From Alistipes sp. An66 (lineage in GTDB: Bacteria > Bacteroidota > Bacteroidia > Bacteroidales > Rikenellaceae): 64,000 nt of DNA. The DNA lies in assembly GCF_002161445.1 (NCBI RefSeq), contig NZ_NFHT01000002.1:62001-126000 (forward strand), in the 5' to 3' direction. The position numbers and the translations under genes are program-made. Shown piece by piece: positions 1 to 13,734 of this stretch. Below the pieces are notes generated by a model, which made no database searches, was not told the DNA's origin, and saw nothing but the letters and a program-made list of their open reading frames with translations. Positions within the stretch are counted from its first letter, which is position 1, and each line of letters opens with the position of its first letter.

Positions 1-2358
<2,358 letters not shown>

Positions 2359-4676
2359 TTATTCGATGATGATTTCGTCCAGATAGAGTTTGGCAGACTG
2401 TCCCGGCCGGACGTGGTTCTCCGGACAGGGGCCGGCGTCACGCAGGCGCACCTGCACGTAGCGGGCCGTACGTCCGCCGAGGTCGAGCGTCAGATCCTCG
2501 ATGAAGGTCCCTTCGCGGAAGATCTCCGCCGGGGTGAACCGACGGGAGGCCGCCTCCGTGAAGGTGCGGTTGTCGTCCGAAAGCGCCACGGAGATCTGCG
2601 AGGGAAGGTGTACGGCCATGCCGTAGTTGGTGATGCAGCCCGCCGTGAAGCGGTGCAGCGTGTCGCACGCCCCGAGGTCGATCGTGAAGGAGACCTCCTT
2701 GCCCGGCTCCCACGTGCACCACTCCGAGTCGGTATATTTGTCGCTGCCCCGCAGGCCGTTGACCAGCACATAGCCGTTCGCACCAGCCCCGAGCACCGGA
2801 CATGCCGTCGCCTTGTTGAAGTCCAGCGGCAGTTCGAGCACCTCGCCCTCACGGCATCCGTCGCGGAACGTCGCGCATTTCACCGTCACGGGGCCCTCGA
2901 TGCGCAGCGGCTCCGCGTAGAGCGGCGAATCGGCCGCAGGCTCCGAGCCGTCGGTCGTGTAGCGGATCTCCACGTCGGGACGGATGCACGCCAACTCCAC
3001 GCGGAGCGCCCCGCCGTCGGGTTCGATCCGCTGCTGGATGTTGAACATCGAACGGGCATAGGTGACCCCCATGGCGTCGAGCCGCGGCAGGAACGTATCC
3101 AGCCGTTGCAGGAAGCCCGGCCAGTCCTTCGTGCCGCGCGGCTGCCAGGCCACCTCGGCCAGCGCCGCCAGACGCGGGAACAACAGATACTCGACATCCT
3201 CCGGCGTATCGCAGAACTCCGTCCACATCGAGGCCTGCACACCCATCAGCAGCGATTCATACTCCGGCGCCCAATCCTCCTGCACGGGTTCGTAGCCGTA
3301 GACATCCTGCAAGGTGTTGTTGCCGAAATAGGTCACCGGCTCGAAACGCTGCGGACCCTGGTAACGGATCAGGTAGAGGACGCGCGCCGGGGTCAGGATG
3401 AAGCGGTGCCCCTGCGCCGCGGCTTTCAGCGCGGCCTGTCCGTAGCCCTGCCACCCCTGGATGATAACGCCTTCGGGGAGGCGGCTGTTGGTCAGCTCGT
3501 CCCAGCCGATCACCTCGCGCCCCTTCGAACGCACATAGTCGCACACGCGGCGCATGAAGTAACCCTGCAACTCCTCGACCGAAGCCAGCTTCTCCCGGCG
3601 GATCCGGGCCTGGCACAGCGGACAGGTCTTCCAATGGGTCTTCCACGCCTCGTCGCCGCCCAGGTGGATGTAGCGCGACGGGAAGAGTTCCAGCACCTCG
3701 TCGAGGATGTTTTGCAGGAACCCGAAAACCTGCTCGTTGCCGGCACAGAAGATGATGTCGGCATTCCGGCCGCCCAGTCCGGGCAGCACGCCGATGTATC
3801 GGTTCACCACCGGGCAGGCATACTCCGGATAGGCCGCCAGCGCGGCGTTCGAGTGGGCCGGAACGTCGATCTCGGGAATCACCTCGATCTGCCGCTCCGC
3901 AGCGTAGGCGACGATCTCGCGGATGTCATCCTGCGTATAGAACCCCCCGACGGGCGTCGGTTCGCCCGGAGCCGGATTGCGCCGCGCCGGGAACGGAACC
4001 CCCGGACGGTCGACACGCCACGCCCCGACCTCCGTCAGACGCGGATAACGCTTGATTTCCAGTCGCCAGCCGTTATCGTCCGTCAGGTGCAGGTGCAGTT
4101 TGTTGAGTTTGAGCTGCGCCATGCACTCGATCAGCCGCAGCACGTGCTCCCGGGGCATGAAGAAGCGCGCCACGTCGAGGTGCATGCCCCGGTAGGCGAA
4201 GCGCGGCGCATCCTCGATCCGCACGGCCGGAACCCGCCATGCCGCATCGGCCGCCCGGCTGCCTTCGAGCGCCGCCGGCAGCAGCTGGCGCAGCGTCTGC
4301 ATGGCATAGAAGAAGCCGCTCCGGTCGGCAGCCCGGACCGTGATCCCCGTCGGGGTCACATGCAGGGCGTAGCTCTCGGCCGTGCGCGTCGTATCGGTCT
4401 CGAAGCGGATGTCGCCCGCAGCCGCCGGGTCTGTCGTCACACGGGGCGTGAAACCCGCCGGAACGGTGAAGAGCGCCGCAAACGCTTCGGCAACGGCCGC
4501 CTGTTCGTCATCGCCGACCGCGAAGGTCGTGCGTTCCGAAAATTCGAAGAAACCCGTCTCGGGAACGACGGTCGCCGGCTCCGGAACAACGTGCACCGGC
4601 ATCGGAGTCCGGTCGCCGCACGCCGTCAGGGCGCCCATGCAACCCAGCGTCAGGGTCAGAAGCAGAATCGGGCGTC

Positions 4677-4680
<4 letters not shown>
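2359..4680 (-). CDS. GH20 beta-N-acetylhexosaminidase lipoprotein
   Basis: Exo-acting hexosaminidase releasing terminal GlcNAc or GalNAc by substrate-assisted catalysis. It is 773 aa with a lipobox (LTAC, lipidated C21), so it is probably periplasmic or surface-anchored. The N-terminal GH20b-like domain spans about 28-155 and the TIM barrel about 160-510, with the catalytic pair D343-E344 in YIHLGGDEAW. A chitobiase C-terminal-like segment (YTTDGSEPAADSP) and an F5/8-type carbohydrate-binding-like tail follow. Its ATG overlaps the sulfatase stop by four bases (ATGA), so the two are translationally coupled. Coupling to a sulfatase suggests it acts after desulfation. Confidence 0.93.
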
Positions 4681-6263
<1,583 letters not shown>

Positions 6264-6315
6264 ATTGTCGGTGAGGTTTTTGAGGAATAGTGCCGGAAGC
6301 ACCGTTGTCTCCCGG

Positions 6316-6347
6316 TAAAATTAAGCATAAATTTCTGTTTCCGCAAG
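6316..6347 (-). promoter_or_regulatory. Candidate promoter for the sulfatase-GH20-GH2 unit
   Basis: On the minus strand a -7 element TAATTTTA (6316-6323; one mismatch to the Bacteroidetes TAnnTTTG) lies 20 bp after CTTG (6344-6347; consensus TTTG). The predicted start would leave a ~45-nt leader before the sulfatase ATG. With the terminator just upstream, it would let the exo-enzymes be transcribed separately from susCD-GH16. Confidence 0.4.
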
Positions 6348-6429
6348 CGTTCCCGGACCCGGAGGTCCCGTTCCGGATGCGAAAAGCGCCCGCGCGAGGC
6401 GGATGCCGTACCGGCACTCTCCTGAATCT

Positions 6430-6470
6430 GAAAAAGCCCGGACGGAGATGATCCCATCGTCCGCCCGGAC
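6430..6470 (-). terminator. Probable terminator after the GH16 gene
   Basis: Read on the minus strand, GTCCGGGCGGACG and CCGTCCGGGC form a hairpin, with an inner GATG-GGAT-CATC stem and a small bulge. A run of five T follows at 6435-6431. It sits about 32 bp after the GH16 stop and splits the PUL 1 series into two blocks. Confidence 0.6.
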
Positions 6471-6501
6471 CTGTCAACTGGCTGAATCGATATTCAGAAC
6501 A

Positions 6502-8424
6502 TCAGAAGAAGGCATTCTTCTCCGTGTTCATCGTATAGGGACCGCCGAAATCGTAGTTCTCGTTGATCCAGAGACGGATCCAGTCGATCTCCATCCGCGG
6601 GGTGTTCTCGTCGCTCTTCGTCTGTTCGTAGGTCAGGCTCAGGAACTCCGAGGCTGCCCATCCGCCGGCATTGACCTCTTCGAGCGACAGCGGACCGCAT
6701 TGCCACTCTCCGGCCAGACCTGCCGTCAGCAAGAGATGGAATCCCGTGGGATTCGCTTCATTGGTAAACGGCCAATCCTGGGCAAACCCGCCGAAATCAC
6801 CGCCGCTGCCGGGCGTGAACGTTGCGGTCGTCTTGCCGTTGATTCCCACATTGATCGTGTTCCCATCGACGATCTCCACCCAGTAGATGTTCCACTCCGA
6901 AGGCTGGATGGACTTGTTGACCGTCGGATTGGCATGGGACGCACCGTCTTCCGAAACATTTCCATAGTGCAACGTCTGATGTACCGTAGTACCCGTACCT
7001 ACGACCTTCCCTTGTGGATACTCCATGATGTCGATCTCACCGCAATAAGGCCACGTCTTGGTCGGAGCAACCTCGTTGCTGTTACCCATCATCCAGATCG
7101 CATAATTGAAACCGTATTGGGCGCCCCGGATACGGGCCCGCACCTCGATACGGGTACCCTCCCGGATGACGACGCTCTGGGGCACCGTGCTATTCTTGCC
7201 GATCTTGTTGGCGTAGAGTGCCGCAGCACCGAACGTCCGGGTCTTGTCCCCCGTACCTACCGTAACGGTTCCGGGATCATTGGCTGCCCACATGCGCAGG
7301 TAACCGTCGTCCGTTACGTTCGTGAACTTGTCGTTGTTCACATAGCAGGTCTCCTGAATGGTCTGCGTATCCTGCGCAGCCCAGCCGTTTGCCGTAAGCA
7401 ACGGACAGTTGCCATAGCTGTTCTTGGCCATACGGCTGTAAAGACGTCCTTCGATGGCGTGGAACTCATAGGCATTGAGCAGCGTCCACGTATCAGCCAG
7501 ATTGCGGTTGGGGTGCTTCGAGCCCTCGCCATAGACCGTGCTCTTGCCCATCAGCACATCGCCCTCCTTGTACGACGGGCAGGTCAGGTATTTGGCTGCC
7601 GTATTCGTCGAATAGAACGCCTGATCGGGGTTATCGTAAACCCAACGTTCGTCGAGCAGACGGTCGCCCTTGGCCAGGTCGGCGTCAATGCGCGTGATCG
7701 TGAAGGGCTTGACCGCATATTTGTCGTTTCCGACCGTTGCGGCGAAATTCCAGTCGTGATCCTCCTGCGTCTCGCCGTCGTCCCACGACACGGTGATCTC
7801 CGCACTCTCGGCCACCGTCTCACCCTTCGCAATGGTCAGCGTCGAGGGGAAATTCTCGAAATCTCCCTTCGCAGCTTCATTCTCGGGGGCAATCGCAATA
7901 TCCAGATCCGCCTGTGCCGGCTCGGCGATCTGCGCCTGCAACACAAACGTCCGACCCTCGACTACGTCCATCGACGTCGCGTCCTTCACCGATACCGTAA
8001 TATAATGATAGTCGCTCACCGTGATCGTCTGTGCGGCGCCCGTGATGGCACGCCCCTCGGCGCTCACCCACAGCTTCACCGTGTGCTCGCCCGTAAAGCC
8101 CGACTCCTTGATCGGGAAGTCGACCGTGATCTGCTCCTGATCCGCCGGGAAGGTCACCTCCGCGGGGAACTCGGCAAACAACTCGGAAGGCGCACCGTTT
8201 TCGAGCGACTCGAAATAGAGCTGGAAATCCTTCCGCTCCTCAACGGCATTCTCGTCCGTAGCGTCGAAACGGATCGTTGCCGTCAGCGTCTCACCCCGGC
8301 AGAGCGAGGTCGAATTGAGCGTCACTTCAAGCGGCGACCGCTGGCCGGAAAGAAGATCTTCGGTCTTGTCGTCGCTACATGCGACCATCCCGAAAAATCC
8401 CAGAAATATAAAGAGTTTTTTCAT
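6502..8424 (-). CDS. GH16 family endo-glycanase lipoprotein
   Basis: Endo-acting glycoside hydrolase of the laminarinase/endo-beta-galactosidase superfamily. It is 640 aa with a lipobox (MVAC, C16), so it is probably exposed at the cell surface. Two immunoglobulin-like segments occupy about 30-140 and 140-245. The beta-jelly-roll catalytic domain covers about 255-640, with the GH16 motif EIDIME at 463-468: E463 nucleophile, D465, E468 acid/base. W and Y residues around YGFNYAIWMM line the likely cleft. It lies 19 bp after susD. GH16 enzymes act on laminarin, agar, porphyran or poly-LacNAc. The GH20, GH2 and sulfatase neighbours favour poly-LacNAc/O-glycan cleavage, which is inference. Confidence 0.9.
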   Translation of the reverse strand: MKKLFIFLGFFGMVACSDDKTEDLLSGQRSPLEVTLNSTSLCRGETLTATIRFDATDENAVEERKDFQLYFESLENGAPSELFAEFPAEVTFPADQEQITVDFPIKESGFTGEHTVKLWVSAEGRAITGAAQTITVSDYHYITVSVKDATSMDVVEGRTFVLQAQIAEPAQADLDIAIAPENEAAKGDFENFPSTLTIAKGETVAESAEITVSWDDGETQEDHDWNFAATVGNDKYAVKPFTITRIDADLAKGDRLLDERWVYDNPDQAFYSTNTAAKYLTCPSYKEGDVLMGKSTVYGEGSKHPNRNLADTWTLLNAYEFHAIEGRLYSRMAKNSYGNCPLLTANGWAAQDTQTIQETCYVNNDKFTNVTDDGYLRMWAANDPGTVTVGTGDKTRTFGAAALYANKIGKNSTVPQSVVIREGTRIEVRARIRGAQYGFNYAIWMMGNSNEVAPTKTWPYCGEIDIMEYPQGKVVGTGTTVHQTLHYGNVSEDGASHANPTVNKSIQPSEWNIYWVEIVDGNTINVGINGKTTATFTPGSGGDFGGFAQDWPFTNEANPTGFHLLLTAGLAGEWQCGPLSLEEVNAGGWAASEFLSLTYEQTKSDENTPRMEIDWIRLWINENYDFGGPYTMNTEKNAFF

Positions 8425-8443
8425 GTTCCGTCGATATTAATTA

Positions 8444-10276
8444 TTAATAGCCGTAGTTGTTGTCCGCATTGGTAAGCGCGGAGTTCGCATCAATCTCGCT
8501 GCTCGGAATCGGCAACAGCAGATTCTTTTTCAGGAAGTGCTCCGAAAGCGCATCCTTCTGCCCGGAATCGAAGAGACGATCGGCAAAGTTGTTGGCATTC
8601 GTAGCGTAGTTGGCATCGGTCGCCGCCGTGATATTATGGTTGTTGTTCTTCAACAGCAGCAGCTCCATGTACTTCGTCCCGCGGATGCGCACCATGTCGT
8701 AGAGCGAAGGCTCGCCCATCAACTCGAACAGACGTTCGAAATAGAGTTTCTCGGTAACCTGCTCCTTCGTGAGCGACTTCGACCAGTCGGCCGGCTGCGA
8801 AGCCTCATAGCTCGTTGTGGAGTTCAGAGGTATCGACTTGCGGGCCCGGGCCAGCACCTCGTTCACCAGATCAATGGCTCTATCCTTCTGATCCAGCTCG
8901 TTGTACACATCGGCCATCAGCAGCAACATCTCCGCATAACGGAAGACAATCAGATGCTTGTGTGCATACTGCGCCGATTGTCCCTGATCGTAAAGCTTCG
9001 CCAGATAAGGCCATTTCTCGCTGTTGCCCACCTGCGTGAAATTGGTCCACATCCCCTTCACAATGTTCTGATAATCTCCCGTATAGTTGTTGAGCTCCGC
9101 CTGCGTGGGGTTGGTCTTGTCGGCAAAGAGTTCGTAGGGCAGCGTCAGCACGACGGCATCGGCATCCGTACCTCCCTCGGGCTTGTAGAGCCGTTTGGGA
9201 TAGGTGTAAACCGAGTCTCCCGGGCAAAGCTGACCGTCCGTACGGACCGGATCCTTGGGGTTGGGCTGGTTGTTGCTGCTGCGGGCACGCCACTGCGTCA
9301 GGAAGTTCGTCTCCACACGCGGGTCGCCCGGGTAGGTGCCGTAATGCAGGTCATAGGCATAGCGGGTCGCCCGGTAGGTTCCCCAGTTGATACCCGAAGT
9401 CGAGGCCTGCGGTGCGAAACGGTTGCTGCCGCGGTTGTAGCAGACGCCCGACTCGGCGTTGAAGTTGAGCTGGATGATCGCCTCCTTGCTGTTGGTCACG
9501 GCTCCGGCCTGGGTGTAGGGGACGAACAGGCTGTTGAGATTCGGTTCGAGTTCATAGTCGGCGTGTTCGTAAACGTCGTCGAACATCGTCTTCGCATTGT
9601 TCAGATTCGCAGCCCGGTCGATGTCGAGCATGGCCATCTTGTAGTAAACCTTGCCCAGGAAGGCCTTCGCCGCCCACGAATTCAGACGTCCTACCGACGA
9701 GGTGGCCGAGATGTTCGTTGCGGCTTTCAGGTCGTCGACGATCGTTCCGAAGATCGTCACCCGGTCCGTACGCGGCATGGCGATGCCGTCCGACGACGAG
9801 GCTACCAGTTTCAGGGGCACGTCGCCCCACAGCGAAACGAGGTTGTAGTAGGCGATGGCGCGCAGGAAACGGGCCTCGCCGAGTTTTTGCGTTTTGACGG
9901 TTTCGTCCAGACTGCTTGCCTCCATGCTTTCGATAAAGGCATTCACTTCGGCGATCACCTTGTACATGCCTTTCCAGGTCGACGACACCAGTCCGTTGCC
10001 GGGGACTACGGCCAGCGAGGCGAGTCCGTTCTCGTCGCCGCCGTTGCGCTGTCCCCAGGCCAGACCGCTGCCTACCAGGGGCACCTCCTGCCACATCTGG
10101 CCATAGGCGCCGTTCGCCGTCATGTAGCCGTAACATCCCAGCAGGGCCAGTTCGGCATTCTCCTCGTTAGAGAAGATGATCTTGCTGTTCTGCGAGTACT
10201 GGGGATCCTCGTCCAGACAGGAGGTCGTGAAGAGCCCTGCCGCCAGCAGCAGTATTCCGTATGCTATCTTTTTCAT
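8444..10276 (-). CDS. SusD/RagB-family glycan-binding lipoprotein (PUL 1)
   Basis: Surface glycan-binding partner that closes over the SusC pore. It is 610 aa with a lipobox (TTSC, C20). SusD features include the early repeat LALLGCYGYMTANG, the helical TPR-like region with AEMLLLMADVYNELDQ, and the C-terminal ILLPIPSSEIDANSAL block, where the family usually reads LWPIP..E. It starts 18 bp after susC and ends 19 bp before the GH16 gene. The ligand cannot be read from the sequence; context suggests a host O-glycan or keratan-sulfate oligosaccharide. Confidence 0.95.
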   Translation of the reverse strand: MKKIAYGILLLAAGLFTTSCLDEDPQYSQNSKIIFSNEENAELALLGCYGYMTANGAYGQMWQEVPLVGSGLAWGQRNGGDENGLASLAVVPGNGLVSSTWKGMYKVIAEVNAFIESMEASSLDETVKTQKLGEARFLRAIAYYNLVSLWGDVPLKLVASSSDGIAMPRTDRVTIFGTIVDDLKAATNISATSSVGRLNSWAAKAFLGKVYYKMAMLDIDRAANLNNAKTMFDDVYEHADYELEPNLNSLFVPYTQAGAVTNSKEAIIQLNFNAESGVCYNRGSNRFAPQASTSGINWGTYRATRYAYDLHYGTYPGDPRVETNFLTQWRARSSNNQPNPKDPVRTDGQLCPGDSVYTYPKRLYKPEGGTDADAVVLTLPYELFADKTNPTQAELNNYTGDYQNIVKGMWTNFTQVGNSEKWPYLAKLYDQGQSAQYAHKHLIVFRYAEMLLLMADVYNELDQKDRAIDLVNEVLARARKSIPLNSTTSYEASQPADWSKSLTKEQVTEKLYFERLFELMGEPSLYDMVRIRGTKYMELLLLKNNNHNITAATDANYATNANNFADRLFDSGQKDALSEHFLKKNLLLPIPSSEIDANSALTNADNNYGY

Positions 10277-10294
10277 TTCCGTGATTTTTTGCGA

Positions 10295-13200
10295 TTAGAA
10301 TGTGAGGTTGACACCGATGATGTACGAACGCGGCGTGGGGTAGGAACTCATGTCCACTCCGGGTCGCAGACCGTCGAAGGCAAAACTGTTGACCTCGGGA
10401 TCATAGCCGCTGTAATCGGTGATGATGAAGGCGTTCTTCACAGAGAACGACAGCGAGCAGTAGTTGAAACCGATCTTCTTCATCCAGCGCACCGGAAGCG
10501 AGTAGCTCAACGTCAGATCCGAGCAGCGCAGGTAACTGGCATCCTCGATATAACGGTCCATCGTGTAGTTGGCGACGTTGAACGTCGAGCTCGGATAACT
10601 GTTCGAATGGTTCGTCGGGGTCCACATGCCGAGGAAGGCCTCACGCGTAAGGTTGTTCGCACGCGTTCCGGGCGTATTGATGTAACGGTTGTTGGTGTTG
10701 AACCGGTCGATGCCTGACACGCCGTTGAACGAGGCCGAGAACGAAAGACGCCGGAAGGAGAGTTTCGTCGAGAAACCATAGGTGAAGTCGGGATTCGGGT
10801 CGCCGATGATCGTACGGTCGTTCTCGTCGATCTTGCCGTCACCGTTCGAATCGAAAAACTTGACATCTCCGGCACTCGGCGTGGCATTGTTGAACGTCGT
10901 GTAATAGCCGACCGTGCCGTCATCCTTGATGTACTTCACGCCCTGGTCCGTAATATCCTCGCTTTGAACGATACCCTGCGTGCGATAGCCGAAGAACTGT
11001 CCCGGAGCCTCGCCCGCCAGGAAGATATGCGCTACGCCGAAGTGGTCGCCCAGCGAGTTGCCGTAGAAACCGACGCGTTGACCCAGACAGCCGAAGTCCG
11101 AAGGTTCGAGACCCAGATCGGTGATCTTCGACTTGTTGAAGCCGATGTTACCGTTGACGCTCCATTTCCAGTCCTTGTTGTCGATGATCTGGGCATTCAA
11201 CGATACCTCGACACCCTGGTTGTCCAGACCGCCCTGGTTGTAGTAGGTCGAACCGAAGCCCGCCGAACCGGGCAGCGTGCGCGAGATGAGCAGGTCGCTC
11301 GTCTTCTTCTTGTAGATGTCCACCGTACCGCTCAACCGCGACTTGAAGAAGCCGAAATCAAGACCGACGTTCCACGAGGAGGTCTTCTCCCATTTCAGAC
11401 CGCTGTTCGAGAGGTTCGTCACGATCATCGTCGTCAGGGCATCGCCGTTCTGGTCGGCGTAGATCACGTCGCCCGACGAGTTCTGGCCGTACATCGAGAA
11501 GGTCGAGTAGGGGGCAATCGACTGGTTACCGGTCACACCGTAGCTGACACGGAGTTTCAACTGGTTGAGCCACGACACGTCGCGCAGGAACTCCTCCTGC
11601 TCGATACGCCAGGCCACCGATGCCGAGGGGAAATAGCCCCAGCGGTTACCCTTGGCGAACTTCGACGAACCGTCGGCTCGCATCGAGGCCGTCACCAGAT
11701 AGCGGTCCAGGAACGACAGGTTCACACGCGCCAGATACGAGAAGAGCTGGTAGTCCTTCTGTTCGGGTTGCGGGAACTCGGTCACACCGGCCTTGCTCAA
11801 ACCGTTCTCGCGCAGTTCGAAGAAGGAGAACTGACGACCGATCGTATTTTCATTCAGATAGTTATAATCGTCGTAAGTAACACCCAGCGTGGCGTCGATG
11901 CGGACCAGATCGCCGATCTTGCCGTTGTAGGTCACCAGATTCTCCACCGAATAGTTGTTGCGGTTGAGGTCCGAAATCGAGAGCAGACCATTGTTGTTCA
12001 TACCCTGATAGAGTTCCAGACCATACCAGCGCTTGCGGTTGTTGGTCGTCAGGTTGCCGCCCGTACGCAGGTTGTAGCGGAAATTCTTCGAGATGTCCCA
12101 CGTCAGGTTGAGGCTGGCGCCGAAGACGCGGTTGACGGCCTTGTCCACATAGTCGTTGAGCCAGCTCTGCACCGTCGTCTTGTTCTCGTCGGAGAAGCTC
12201 GGGTCCCCGTCCGGCATTTCGAACGGAGCATAGTCCAGAGCCGTACGCGACACGGCTCCCGTCGAACCGCCCAGCGTATTACCGCCGGCCATCATGTCGT
12301 TCTCGCGGATCGAGCCGTTGAGCAGCAGTTCGAGTTTCACGCTCCGCGCCAGCTGGGCCGAAAGGTTGGCCCGCAGGTCGCCCTGACGCAGTCCGGTCTG
12401 CTTGACCGTACCCTCAATATCCTTGAAGTTGGCCGAAATATAATAGGTTACCTTGTCCGAACCGCCGTCGACCGATACCGAGTAGTTCTGCGAGAAGGCC
12501 GACGTATAGATCTCCTTCTGCCAGTTGCGGTTCTTCACGAGCCTGTACGTCGACGGATCTCCCGGATCGTATTTCGACTCCGAGCCGCTGAACACGTAGC
12601 GGATCTCGTCACCCACCTTGTGGAAGGGATACTGCTGGATGTCGCTCACACGCGAATTGCGGTAGTCGGCATACTCCGAAAGGTTGATCATTTCGAGCAG
12701 GTTCGTCGGCTCGGCAATGGTGAAGGTCGCCGAGGCCCGCACGCGCGCTGCACCGGCCTGTCCGCGCTTGGTGGTGATCAGGATGACGCCGTTGGCACCG
12801 CGCGAACCGTAGATGGCCGTCGAGGAGGCATCCTTCAACACGGTGATGTCGACGATGTCCGCGGGGTTGAGCTGCGAGAGAGGATCCTGCTGGATCTGGA
12901 AGTCGCCGCCGATACCCGAGCTGGAAAATTCGCCGGTCGACGCCTGCGGAACGTTGTCGATCACATAGAGCGGCTGGTTGTCTCCGCGCAGCGAGTTCGC
13001 ACCACGGATCGTCACCGACGACGCGGCTCCGACGGCCGACGACGCCGAGCTCACGACCAGACCGGCGATCTTGCCTTCGAGCAGGCTGTTGACCGACGGC
13101 AGGGCAATATCCCCTTCCGAGGGCTTGATGTTGGTCAGGGCTCCCGTGACGTCCCCCTTGCGGGCCGTACCGTAAGCCACGACGACAACCTCGTCGAGCG

Positions 13201-13510
13201 TCTGCGCATCCTCCTTCAACTGAACGTCGATCAGAGTCTTCGCGCCCACGGGAATCTCCCGGGTCGTATATCCGATAAAGGAAAAGACCAGCACCGGATC
13301 ACTCCCGGAGACATTGAGCTGATATTTACCGTCGATGTCGGTCGTGGTACCGATCGTAGTCCCCTTGACATAGACGCTTACTCCGGGCATACCGATGCTT
13401 TTATCATCGGTAACGGTACCGCTTACACTCCGTTGCTGCGCAAAAACCTGGCTGCAACATGCAAGAATGCAGAATGCACCGAGAAGAACAATTTCGGAAA
13501 TTTTCTTCAT
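10295..13510 (-). CDS. SusC/RagA-family TonB-dependent receptor (PUL 1)
   Basis: Outer-membrane importer of oligosaccharides powered by TonB-ExbBD. It is 1071 aa with a signal peptide at 1-24. A carboxypeptidase-regulatory-like domain spans about 27-100 (GVSVYVKGTTIGT) and is followed by the conserved LDEVVVVAYGT segment at 105-115. The plug domain contains SSTAIYGSRGANGVILITTK, and the C-terminal beta-barrel ends in GVNLTF. It has no STN signalling domain, unlike the PUL 2 receptor, which fits control by the adjacent hybrid two-component regulator rather than by sigma/FecR. It is the first gene of the minus-strand unit. Confidence 0.96.
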   Translation of the reverse strand: MKKISEIVLLGAFCILACCSQVFAQQRSVSGTVTDDKSIGMPGVSVYVKGTTIGTTTDIDGKYQLNVSGSDPVLVFSFIGYTTREIPVGAKTLIDVQLKEDAQTLDEVVVVAYGTARKGDVTGALTNIKPSEGDIALPSVNSLLEGKIAGLVVSSASSAVGAASSVTIRGANSLRGDNQPLYVIDNVPQASTGEFSSSGIGGDFQIQQDPLSQLNPADIVDITVLKDASSTAIYGSRGANGVILITTKRGQAGAARVRASATFTIAEPTNLLEMINLSEYADYRNSRVSDIQQYPFHKVGDEIRYVFSGSESKYDPGDPSTYRLVKNRNWQKEIYTSAFSQNYSVSVDGGSDKVTYYISANFKDIEGTVKQTGLRQGDLRANLSAQLARSVKLELLLNGSIRENDMMAGGNTLGGSTGAVSRTALDYAPFEMPDGDPSFSDENKTTVQSWLNDYVDKAVNRVFGASLNLTWDISKNFRYNLRTGGNLTTNNRKRWYGLELYQGMNNNGLLSISDLNRNNYSVENLVTYNGKIGDLVRIDATLGVTYDDYNYLNENTIGRQFSFFELRENGLSKAGVTEFPQPEQKDYQLFSYLARVNLSFLDRYLVTASMRADGSSKFAKGNRWGYFPSASVAWRIEQEEFLRDVSWLNQLKLRVSYGVTGNQSIAPYSTFSMYGQNSSGDVIYADQNGDALTTMIVTNLSNSGLKWEKTSSWNVGLDFGFFKSRLSGTVDIYKKKTSDLLISRTLPGSAGFGSTYYNQGGLDNQGVEVSLNAQIIDNKDWKWSVNGNIGFNKSKITDLGLEPSDFGCLGQRVGFYGNSLGDHFGVAHIFLAGEAPGQFFGYRTQGIVQSEDITDQGVKYIKDDGTVGYYTTFNNATPSAGDVKFFDSNGDGKIDENDRTIIGDPNPDFTYGFSTKLSFRRLSFSASFNGVSGIDRFNTNNRYINTPGTRANNLTREAFLGMWTPTNHSNSYPSSTFNVANYTMDRYIEDASYLRCSDLTLSYSLPVRWMKKIGFNYCSLSFSVKNAFIITDYSGYDPEVNSFAFDGLRPGVDMSSYPTPRSYIIGVNLTF

Positions 13511-13573
13511 GGATGAAAGGTTTTAGGTTAATAGTTATTAAAAAATTTGCAAAATCCAGCATGGATTCCACGT

Positions 13574-13581
13574 CAAAATTA
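13574..13581 (-). promoter_or_regulatory. Candidate -7 box upstream of PUL 1 susC
   Basis: TAATTTTG on the minus strand is an exact TAnnTTTG match, 63 bp upstream of the susC ATG. No good TTTG -33 element stands at 19-21 bp, which is common for promoters that need an activator. The 224-bp divergent region 13511-13734 otherwise holds A+T-rich DNA and no gene. Confidence 0.4.
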
Positions 13582-13699
13582 AAAACCGTCGTCTTTTCGG
13601 ATGTTCGAAAATCGTCTTTCCGACTCCAAAAATTGTCCGAATGTAAAAAAACGCTCCGGGAAGGGCTTGGAGAAAGGGTCGGCGAAGGTGAAAATAAAA

Positions 13700-13730
13700 T
13701 TGGAAATTTCCCGCGGATTTCTTATTTTAG
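13700..13730 (+). promoter_or_regulatory. Candidate promoter of the hybrid two-component regulator
   Basis: TTGG (13700-13703), a 19-bp spacer and TATTTTAG (13723-13730) each have one mismatch to the TTTG-N19-TAnnTTTG consensus. If used, transcription would start at about 13737, so translation would begin at the ATG at 13744 rather than 13735. Confidence 0.35.
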
Positions 13731-13734
13731 AGGT